Assembly: GCA_009780285.1 (NCBI GenBank) | Contig: WRAL01000045.1 | Coordinates: forward strand, 1 to 8,467 | Direction of reading: 5' to 3' | DNA length: 8,467 nt | Origin: Treponema sp. | GTDB taxonomy: Bacteria; Spirochaetota; Spirochaetia; Treponematales; Breznakiellaceae | Shown here: in pieces, positions 1 through 4,772 of the stretch | Layout: each line of letters opens with the position of its first letter | Numbering within the stretch: the stretch's first letter is position 1 | Made by a program: the position numbers and the translations under genes | Notes under the pieces: model-generated | Database searches by the model: none | What the model saw: only the letters and a program-made list of their open reading frames with translations | What the model was told of the DNA's origin: nothing

Positions 1-261
1 GAGCGCCAGCGTGTTGGCGATGGTAACCTCCATCTCCGCACTGAAGTTGTCAGGATACGTGGTCCTGATGATCCGGTCGGCCCCGAACCTTTCCTCCATC
101 ATCCTGGCGGCAAGGTACTCCTCCTCGCCCTGGGAGACGGTTCCCGTAATGATGCCAATTTTCCATCCTTCCTCGGCGCCATCGCCGGCGCAGCTTGCGA
201 AAGAGAAAGAAAGAACGACCGCCGCGACGGCCGCGGCAAGGCTAAAAACTCTTTTCTTCAT
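1..261 (-). CDS. DUF3798-type periplasmic-binding-like lipoprotein, N-terminal part (cut by window edge)
   Basis: The first 87 codons of a minus-strand gene are present; the rest lies beyond base 1. The start is ATG at 261, with GGAGG about 7 bases upstream in an AT-rich leader. Residues 1-23 form a classical signal peptide: MKKR, then an Ala/Val/Leu/Phe stretch. It ends in F-A-S-Cys24, a plausible lipobox, so the mature protein is probably a lipid-anchored exported protein. The mature part begins with a GDGAEEGWKIGIITGTVSQ segment, followed by EEEYLAARMMEERFG, a TYPDNF motif and a TIANTLAL stretch. From memory this matches the start of DUF3798 proteins, which have a substrate-binding-protein-like fold and no firmly known ligand. 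I see the signal and motifs directly; the family name is recalled and the ligand is unknown. An alternative is another ABC-type solute-binding lipoprotein. Confidence 0.72.
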   Translation of the reverse strand, partial: MKKRVFSLAAAVAAVVLSFSFASCAGDGAEEGWKIGIITGTVSQGEEEYLAARMMEERFGADRIIRTTYPDNFSAEMEVTIANTLAL

Positions 262-288
262 AGGTATCCTCCAAAAAAAATGACCCCC

Positions 289-328
289 ACCGTAAGGGCA
301 GTTTGTCCTTATGTCAAAAAAATGTCAA
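289..328 (-). promoter_or_regulatory. Probable promoter(s) for the DUF3798-type lipoprotein gene
   Basis: On the minus strand two perfect TTGACA boxes lie 11 bases apart (complements at 323-328 and 312-317). The upstream one has a 17-base spacer to CAAACT (300-305); the downstream one has a 17-base spacer to TACGGT (289-294). The -10 boxes are poor (3 of 6), so either or both may be used. Either would give a leader of roughly 20-35 bases containing the GGAGG ribosome site. AT-rich sequence just upstream (about 338-349) and A/T runs at about 370-392 could help polymerase binding. The 11-base repeat of ATGTCAA could also be an operator. Confidence 0.45.
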
Positions 329-463
329 GCGCGTCTCCAATATTTTTGCGGCAAAGGCGCGAGCCGTCCTTTTTTTTAACTGTTTTTTAACAAAACGGGG
401 AAATTGGCGGCGGAGGCCGCTTTCGCCTCGCCGAGCCGAGCCGCGAAAGGAGCGCCCCAGCGC

Positions 464-492
464 TTGACTAGTTCGGGCCTGAGGCTTACACT
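464..492 (+). promoter_or_regulatory. Candidate sigma-70-type promoter overlapping the cheR start
   Basis: TTGACT (464-469) and TACACT (487-492) are separated by exactly 17 bases, matching 5 of 6 and 4 of 6 consensus positions. The predicted transcription start falls around 498-500, on the ATG at 499. If real, cheR would be translated from a leaderless message, and the TTG at 493 could not be the start. The box also overlaps the GAGG (481-484) that would serve as ribosome site for the TTG start, so the two readings compete. Confidence 0.4.
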
Positions 493-1320
493 TTGATCAT
501 GGCGGCCAATGATTTCCTTGCCGACGCTGTTTTCGAACGATACCGCGACTTTATCTATCAGGAGAGCGGCATCACCTTCACGCCTGCAAACCGCTCCATC
601 CTGGAAAGCAGGCTGAAGGAGCAGCTGCGTTCAAAAGGGATCGAATCCGCCGAAAAGTATTTCGCGCTTATCCGCTGCGACAAGGAGGAGCTTAAAGCCT
701 TCCTCGATTCCATCACGACCAACCTGACGCGGTTCTTCAGGAACCAGCCGCATTTCGACGCTCTCCAAAACCACGTGATCCCGGAGCTTCTAAAAATCAA
801 AAGAAGCTCCGGAAACAACGCGATACGCGTATGGAGCGCCGGCTGCTCCACCGGGGAGGAGCCATACACCATCGCCATGCTCCTTACCGAGATCCTCCCG
901 CCCGGCTGGAAGTTCGACATTCTCGCCAGCGACATCAGCCTCAAGTGCCTTATGAGCGCGAAGGAAGGCCTGTACACGGAAAGCAAGATCGACGGGGTCC
1001 CCCCGAATTTCCTCGCCAAGTACTTCGACAAGGTGGAAGGCGGGTACCGGATCAAGGCCGACATTCAAAGCAAGGTTAAATTCGACTATCACAACCTCAA
1101 GCACGATTCCGGGCAGCGCGGGCTGGACATCGTGTTCTGCCGAAACGTGATCATTTATTTCGACGAGGCGGCGCAGGCCGCCGTCATCAACCGCTTCTGG
1201 GACGCCATGGCCCCGAAGTCGTTTTTATTCATTGGCCATTCGGAATCGCTTTTCGGGATGAACACCAAATTCGAGTTCGTGAAGACCGAATGGGCGACTT
1301 TGTACAGAAAATCGACATAG
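493..1320 (+). CDS. cheR: Chemotaxis protein methyltransferase CheR
   Basis: CheR transfers methyl groups from S-adenosylmethionine to glutamates of chemoreceptors, opposing CheB during adaptation; it acts in the cytoplasm at receptor arrays. The protein is 275 residues, the usual size. Residues 1 to about 95 form the helical N-terminal domain, ending with the TTNLTRFFRN signature (FFR typical of the family). Residues about 110-275 form the methyltransferase domain. It has motif I VWSAGCSTGEEPYT at 113-126 for cofactor binding, the DIVFCRNVIIYFD motif from Asp212 with Asn218, and a late GHSESL motif. The variable linker at residues 97-107 is encoded by a perfect 11-bp inverted repeat. I chose TTG at 493 because GAGG lies 8 bases upstream (481-484). 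The ATG at 499, two codons later, is the alternative and fits the promoter reading. cheB follows 35 bases downstream, so the two are probably one transcript. Confidence 0.95.
   Translation: MIMAANDFLADAVFERYRDFIYQESGITFTPANRSILESRLKEQLRSKGIESAEKYFALIRCDKEELKAFLDSITTNLTRFFRNQPHFDALQNHVIPELLKIKRSSGNNAIRVWSAGCSTGEEPYTIAMLLTEILPPGWKFDILASDISLKCLMSAKEGLYTESKIDGVPPNFLAKYFDKVEGGYRIKADIQSKVKFDYHNLKHDSGQRGLDIVFCRNVIIYFDEAAQAAVINRFWDAMAPKSFLFIGHSESLFGMNTKFEFVKTEWATLYRKST
781..812. repeat. Perfect 11-bp inverted repeat inside cheR
   Basis: CCGGAGCTTCT at 781-791 is exactly complementary to AGAAGCTCCGG at 802-812, around a ten-base A-rich loop. It lies in frame and encodes the linker between the two CheR domains (P-E-L-L-K-I-K-R-S-S-G). 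This is an alignment-variable position in the family, where an inserted or RNA-structural element would be tolerated. Confidence 0.8.
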
Positions 1321-1355
1321 ACGGCGCATTGGGCGCGCGCTAAAGGGGGACTTAG

Positions 1356-2498
1356 GTGGCTGACGAGATTTCCGTTCTGATAGTCGACGATTCCGCGCTG
1401 ATGCGAAATCTTATCGGGCACATGGTTTCCGAGGCGCCGGGGCTGGAAATCGCGGACAAGGCGATGAACGGCCGTTTCGCCCTGGACAAGCTGGAGCGGG
1501 GCGTAAGCCCGGACGTGATCGTCCTTGACATCGAGATGCCGGAGATGAACGGCATCGAATTCCTGCGCGCCAGGCGGCAGCGGGGGATAAAGATCCCCGT
1601 GGTGATCCTTTCCTCCATCGCAAGGCGCGGCGCGGAGGTAACGATGGAGGCCCTTTCCCTTGGCGCCAGCGATTTTATCCAGAAGCCTTCCGGCTCGGAA
1701 TCCGAGGACATTCACGTCGTAAGGGACACGCTGGTAAGCATGCTGCACGGCTACGGCAGCGCGTACCGCAAGTCCCAGGGAAAAAGGGCCGTCGCGGCGG
1801 CGCCGGCGGCGATGCCGACGAACGCGCAGCCGACGCGCAGCCAGAACATCCTGCCGCAGCTTCTGTCCAAAGTCGGCGCCCCTCCGGCCAATCCGCCGGC
1901 GCGCAGGCGCGAGCCGTCCAGGACGGAGATCATCGCCATTGGAATAAGCACCGGCGGCCCGGACGCGCTGAGGGTCGTGTTCTCGCAGCTGGATCCGGAT
2001 CTTTCCGTGCCCATCATGGTGGTGCAGCACATGCCGGCCGGCTTTACCAGCGAATTCGCGAAAAGCCTTGACCGGATCTGCCCGCTCGCCGTAAAGGAGG
2101 CCGAGGACGGGGACGCCATCGAGCCGGGCCGCATCCTTATCGCGCCGGGGAACAGGCACATGGAGGCGCAGAAGGTCGGCTACAGGGCCGTCGCGCGGCT
2201 TTCCGACGCGCCCCTGGTTTCCGGCCATCGCCCTTCGGCCGACGTTCTTTTCGCCTCCATCGCCATGACCTATCAAAACCACGCGCTCGGGGTCATCATG
2301 ACCGGCATGGGCCGCGACGGCGCGCAGCACCTGGGAACGATCTACAAGGAAGGCGGCATGACCCTGGGACAGGACGAGGAAAGCTCGGTGGTCTACGGCA
2401 TGCCGCGCGTGGCGCGCGAGCTTGGCCACGTGATGGAGCAAGTCCCGCTTAAAAAAATGGCCGCGCGCATATGCGAGGTCGCCAAGGCCGGAAAGTAA
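1356..2498 (+). CDS. cheB: Chemotaxis response regulator protein-glutamate methylesterase CheB
   Basis: CheB removes methyl groups from chemoreceptors and can deamidate glutamines; phosphorylation by CheA activates it. The 380-residue protein has a receiver domain at about 5-125 with Asp11/Asp12, phosphoacceptor Asp58 in the VIVLDIEMPEMNG motif, Ser86 and Lys110. A Pro/Ala/Gln-rich linker runs from about 138 to 188. The methylesterase domain follows (about 190-378). Its catalytic triad is Ser198 in GISTGGP, His225 in VVQHMPAGF and Asp321 in MTGMGRDGA. All key residues of both domains are present, so the enzyme should be active. The start is GTG at 1356, preceded by AAGGGGGA (1343-1350) at 5 bases. 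It lies 35 bases behind cheR. No cheA, cheW or receptor gene is in the window. Confidence 0.97.
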   Translation: MADEISVLIVDDSALMRNLIGHMVSEAPGLEIADKAMNGRFALDKLERGVSPDVIVLDIEMPEMNGIEFLRARRQRGIKIPVVILSSIARRGAEVTMEALSLGASDFIQKPSGSESEDIHVVRDTLVSMLHGYGSAYRKSQGKRAVAAAPAAMPTNAQPTRSQNILPQLLSKVGAPPANPPARRREPSRTEIIAIGISTGGPDALRVVFSQLDPDLSVPIMVVQHMPAGFTSEFAKSLDRICPLAVKEAEDGDAIEPGRILIAPGNRHMEAQKVGYRAVARLSDAPLVSGHRPSADVLFASIAMTYQNHALGVIMTGMGRDGAQHLGTIYKEGGMTLGQDEESSVVYGMPRVARELGHVMEQVPLKKMAARICEVAKAGK

Positions 2499-2540
2499 GG
2501 GAAAGCCCGCATTCCGGCGCGCGACTTTCCGCAGGGCCTC

Positions 2541-2570
2541 TGGACAAAACCATCGCGTTTTTGGTACAAT
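2541..2570 (+). promoter_or_regulatory. Strong sigma-70-type promoter of the infC-rpmI-rplT cluster
   Basis: TGGACA (2541-2546, 5 of 6) and TACAAT (2565-2570, 5 of 6) are separated by 18 bases, and TGG directly before the -10 box makes an extended -10. The start of transcription would be near 2577. That leaves a leader of about 60 bases with a small GC hairpin (GGCGCG 2580-2585 with CGCGCC 2592-2597). The leader is much shorter than the long L20 leader known from Bacillus, so no such leader is claimed. Confidence 0.65.
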
Positions 2571-2638
2571 GCGCGTGCTGGCGCGCCTGGCCGCGCCTAT
2601 GTTTTCAAGGTTCCCCGGTAACCGTTTGAGGAGGTCAG

Positions 2639-3199
2639 TTGTCTGAGAAGGATTTACGCATAAATGAGCAGATCCGCGTGCGGGAGGTGCGCCTAATTCG
2701 GGAAGGCGGGGATCAGCCCATAGTCCAGTCGATCATGCCGACCGCCGAGGCGCTGAGCCTGGCGCGCGAGGCGGGAATGGACCTCGTTGAGGTCGCGCCG
2801 CAGGCCGTTCCGCCCGTGGTTAAAATCCTGGATTACGGCAAGTTCAAGTTCGAGAACGAAAAGCGCGTCAGGGATTCCAAACGCAAGCAGAAGCTGCTTA
2901 AGCTGAAGGAAATCAGGATGCAGCCGAAAATCGACGATCACGATCTTGATTTCAAGTCCAAGCACGTAAGCGAATTTTTGGGCGAGGGCAACAAGGTCAA
3001 GGTTACGATCAGGTTCCGGGGACGGGAGCTCGCGCACACCGAGCTTGGCCTTGACGTGCTGAAGGAAGTTCTGGCCAAGATCGAGGGGGAATACGTCATG
3101 GACAAGCCGCCGGCAATGGAAGGCAGGTTTATGTCCATGGTTTTAAGTCCCAAGGCGAAGAAACAGGGGAGCGGCGTCTCCCAGGGAACGGCTCCATAG
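2639..3199 (+). CDS. infC: Translation initiation factor IF-3
   Basis: IF-3 binds the 30S subunit, prevents premature 50S joining and checks start-codon pairing. The 186-residue protein shows the N-domain start RINEQIRVREVRLI (8-21), the AREAGMDLVEVAP motif and the K-rich linker (KRVRDSKRKQKLLKLKEIRM). The C-domain follows with KVKVTIRFRGRE and a late MVLSPK. About ten extra Gly/Ser/Gln-rich residues (ending GTAP) follow the usual family end. The start must be TTG at 2639. The frame is closed by TGA at 2627-2629, no ATG or GTG precedes the conserved region, and GAGGAGG (2628-2634) sits four bases upstream. Unusual infC start codons are known as part of IF-3 self-regulation in enterobacteria; whether TTG works that way here is inference. 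Its stop codon lies in the loop of the first of two hairpins before rpmI. Confidence 0.97.
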   Translation: MSEKDLRINEQIRVREVRLIREGGDQPIVQSIMPTAEALSLAREAGMDLVEVAPQAVPPVVKILDYGKFKFENEKRVRDSKRKQKLLKLKEIRMQPKIDDHDLDFKSKHVSEFLGEGNKVKVTIRFRGRELAHTELGLDVLKEVLAKIEGEYVMDKPPAMEGRFMSMVLSPKAKKQGSGVSQGTAP

Positions 3200-3223
3200 G
3201 AGCCGACGGCTCCGTAGGAGCCG
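3189..3223 (+). repeat. Tandem twin hairpins at the infC/rpmI junction
   Basis: Two near-identical palindromes follow each other with an 18-base period: CGGCTCCATAGGAGCCG (3189-3205) and CGGCTCCGTAGGAGCCG (3207-3223). Each is a perfect 7-bp stem with a 3-base loop, and the infC stop TAG (3197-3199) begins in the first loop. Because the arms are identical, the outer arms can also pair with each other, which allows two alternative folds. The rpmI ribosome site (about 3239-3246) starts about 16 bases further on. The position suits a control or processing site between infC and the ribosomal protein genes. There is no T-run, so it is not an intrinsic terminator. The perfect stems do not look like the bulged rRNA helix mimic that L20 recognises in other bacteria. 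Confidence 0.85.
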
Positions 3224-3250
3224 GCCTAGATTACAGATAGAGGTGGCTTC

Positions 3251-3451
3251 ATGCCAAAGATGAAAACGAAAAAAAGCGCCTCGAAGCGCTTCAGCTTTAC
3301 GGGAACGGGCAAGGTCAAGTACAAAAAGCAGAACCTTCGCCACATCCTGACGAAGAAATCGGCCAAGCGCAAGCGGAATTTGCGGCACGCGGGGATTCTC
3401 TCCGCCGACAACGTGCCGACAATCAAGAAACAGATGATGCCCTACGGTTAG
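3251..3451 (+). CDS. rpmI: Large-subunit ribosomal protein bL35
   Basis: This 66-residue, highly basic protein has the L35 pattern: MPKMKTKKSASKRF at the start, TGTGKVK, then RHILTKKSAKRKRNLR and a C-terminal PTIKKQMMPYG. It is a structural component of the 50S subunit. Length is normal for the family. The start ATG follows AGAGGTGG (3239-3246) by four bases. It lies 51 bases after infC, a gap holding most of the twin hairpins, and 21 bases before rplT, in the widely conserved infC-rpmI-rplT order. Confidence 0.97.
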   Translation: MPKMKTKKSASKRFSFTGTGKVKYKKQNLRHILTKKSAKRKRNLRHAGILSADNVPTIKKQMMPYG

Positions 3452-3472
3452 GGCGCGCGAAAGGGGAAAAAA

Positions 3473-3838
3473 ATGCCTAGAGCAGTAGACGGTTCCAAGC
3501 GAAAGGAACGACGAAAAAAGATTCTAAAACTGGCCAAGGGCTTCTGGGGGCGCAGAGGCACTAACTTTAAGGCGGCCAAGGACGCCGTTACCAAGGCGCT
3601 TCACTACGCCTACAGGGACAGGCGGGATCGCAAGGGCAACTTCCGCAGGCTCTGGATCATCAGGGTGAACGCCGCCTGCCGCGAGGAAGGCATTTCGTAC
3701 TCGAAGTTCATAGCCGGCCTTGACAAGGCGGGAATCACGATCAACCGCAAGGCGCTGGCTCATCTCGCGATGGAAGACGCGCAGGCCTTTAAGGCCGTGG
3801 TCGCCAAGGCGAAAGCGGCGCTGGAACAGGCCGTATAA
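3473..3838 (+). CDS. rplT: Large-subunit ribosomal protein bL20
   Basis: L20 binds 23S rRNA early in 50S assembly, and in several bacteria it also represses its own operon. The 121-residue protein shows the typical start MPRAVDGSKRKERRKKILK and GFWGRRGTNFKAAKDAV. These are followed by YRDRRDRKGNFRRLWIIRVNAACR, YSKFIAGL and NRKALAHLA. Only the short Ala/Lys-rich C-terminus varies. AAGGGG (3461-3466) precedes the ATG by six bases. A weak hairpin with a short T-run follows the stop codon and may end the transcript. Confidence 0.97.
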   Translation: MPRAVDGSKRKERRKKILKLAKGFWGRRGTNFKAAKDAVTKALHYAYRDRRDRKGNFRRLWIIRVNAACREEGISYSKFIAGLDKAGITINRKALAHLAMEDAQAFKAVVAKAKAALEQAV

Positions 3839-3854
3839 GCCGGCATAAATCCTT

Positions 3855-3892
3855 GGGAGCCGCCGAATTCCTTACCAAAGGGGCGGCCCTTT
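3855..3892 (+). terminator. Possible weak terminator after rplT
   Basis: GCCGCC (3859-3864) pairs with GGCGGC (3882-3887) across a 17-base loop. It is extended past a bulged A by GGG (3855-3857) with CCT (3888-3890). Only TTTA follows. It could give partial termination between the ribosomal cluster and the division genes; the long loop and short T-run keep this tentative. Confidence 0.35.
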
Positions 3893-3911
3893 AGCAGAAA
3901 AGGGGGAGCCG

Positions 3912-4385
3912 ATGCTGAACGTAGAGCAGGTCAGACAGCTTGAGACCAAGATCGCCAAGGCGATCAACTATGTCGAGCGAATGGCCAAGGAAAAGGGCGA
4001 GCTGCTTCACAGGGACGCGGAACTGCGGGCCAGGATCGACGCGCACCAGAGGCAAGAGGCCGAGCTGAAGGCCCGCATCGAATCCATGAAAGGCCGGATC
4101 GAGGAGCTTGAATCCTTCGTCTCGCGCTTCAAGGAAGAGCAGGTCATGATCGAGGACGGCATTCTTTCCGCCCTCGACAGGCTAAGCCAGTTCGAAAAAG
4201 ACATGGAAAAAAGCCTAATGTCCAAACCGGAGGGCGAGGCGCGGGACGAGGGCGAGCAAGAGACTTCAGGTGACGAGGGAGCGCGGGAAGACGAGCCGGA
4301 AGAGGCCGCCGAGGATCCGGAAGCCGCCAATGGCGAAGGCGGCGACAATCCCGGGGGAAAGGGCGAAGAGCTGGACATATTTTAG
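3912..4385 (+). CDS. ZapB-like coiled-coil protein with acidic tail
   Basis: The 157-residue protein has two parts. Residues about 1-100 are heptad-like and lack prolines (LETKIAKAINYVERMAKEKGELL, AELKARIESMKGRIEELESF, then IEDGILSALDRLSQFEKDME), predicting a long coiled coil. Residues about 104-150 are a Glu/Asp/Gly-rich disordered tail, and the protein ends in the hydrophobic-acidic sequence EELDIF. There is no signal peptide or membrane segment, so it is cytoplasmic. From memory the N-terminal half resembles treponemal proteins annotated as ZapB-like. The adjacent zapA, nine bases downstream, supports a role at the FtsZ ring, where ZapB-type coils join ZapA to other division components. 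AGGGGGAG (3901-3908) lies just before the ATG. The function is inferred from fold and neighbour; other coiled-coil roles are possible. It is longer than E. coli ZapB (about 80 residues) because of the tail. Confidence 0.75.
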   Translation: MLNVEQVRQLETKIAKAINYVERMAKEKGELLHRDAELRARIDAHQRQEAELKARIESMKGRIEELESFVSRFKEEQVMIEDGILSALDRLSQFEKDMEKSLMSKPEGEARDEGEQETSGDEGAREDEPEEAAEDPEAANGEGGDNPGGKGEELDIF

Positions 4386-4394
4386 GCGGGCAAA

Positions 4395-4772
4395 ATGGCA
4401 GTAGAGGGCGGCGCAGAGGCTTTTCCGGAGTCCGGCTCAGGGCCGCACGATCTTTTCATCAACATTCTGGGAGCGAGCTTTTCCATTACGGCGAGCGAGG
4501 ATCCGGGCTACCTGAACGAGGTTCTGGAGCAGTACCACAGCGCCGTAGCCAACACCCAAGACATATCCGGCATGAAGGACCCGCTTAAAGTGGCTATTTT
4601 GACGGGCTTTCTCCTCTGCGACGAGATCAACAAGCTTAGGCTGCAATTCGACAAGGATCAGGCCGCCGCCGAAAAGGCCCTGGATCGCGCGAAAAGCATG
4701 ATCCTGCATCTTGACAAGGCGATAGAACGAGCGCATTTGGCCGACCGCCCTCCCCCTCCCCAAAATGGCTGA
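4395..4772 (+). CDS. zapA: Cell division protein ZapA-like
   Basis: ZapA binds and bundles FtsZ filaments at mid-cell. The 125-residue protein has the ZapA head at about 20-75: LFINILGASFSITASEDPGYL, an intervening helix, then DPLKVAILTGFLLCDEINKLR, the most recognisable family segment. A coiled-coil dimerisation helix follows (about 80-115), and the last residues are Pro-rich. An N-terminal extension of about 18 residues precedes the head. The start ATG is nine bases after the upstream coiled-coil gene with only a weak GGCGGG-like ribosome site, suggesting coupled translation. The end overlaps manA by eight bases. The family call rests on the motif pattern and is fairly secure; binding to the upstream protein is inference. 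Confidence 0.85.
   Translation: MAVEGGAEAFPESGSGPHDLFINILGASFSITASEDPGYLNEVLEQYHSAVANTQDISGMKDPLKVAILTGFLLCDEINKLRLQFDKDQAAAEKALDRAKSMILHLDKAIERAHLADRPPPPQNG

Larger units (their letters stand above)
262..492. other. Divergent intergenic region between lipoprotein gene and cheR
   Basis: This 231-base gap carries the promoters of both flanking genes. Besides the two promoter candidates listed separately, it holds a duplicated TTTTTTAAC run (about 370-391). It also has a 7-bp inverted repeat, CTTTCGC at 420-426 with GCGAAAG at 443-449. The 16-base loop between them contains CCGAG twice. No small reading frame with a convincing ribosome site was seen. Confidence 0.5.

Noticed and set aside
1155..2441. 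428-codon open frame on the minus strand opposite cheB
   Set aside because: It is antisense to a gene with all catalytic residues, has Arg/His/Gly-rich composition typical of GC-rich shadow frames, and shows no family motif.
2499..2531. Terminator after cheB (GGAAAG 2500-2505 with CTTTCC 2525-2530)
   Set aside because: The loop is long and no T-run follows, so it does not look like an intrinsic terminator.
2577..2638. Long L20-type leader or riboswitch before infC
   Set aside because: The leader is only about 60 bases with one small GC hairpin; nothing matches the extended L20 leader known from Bacillus.
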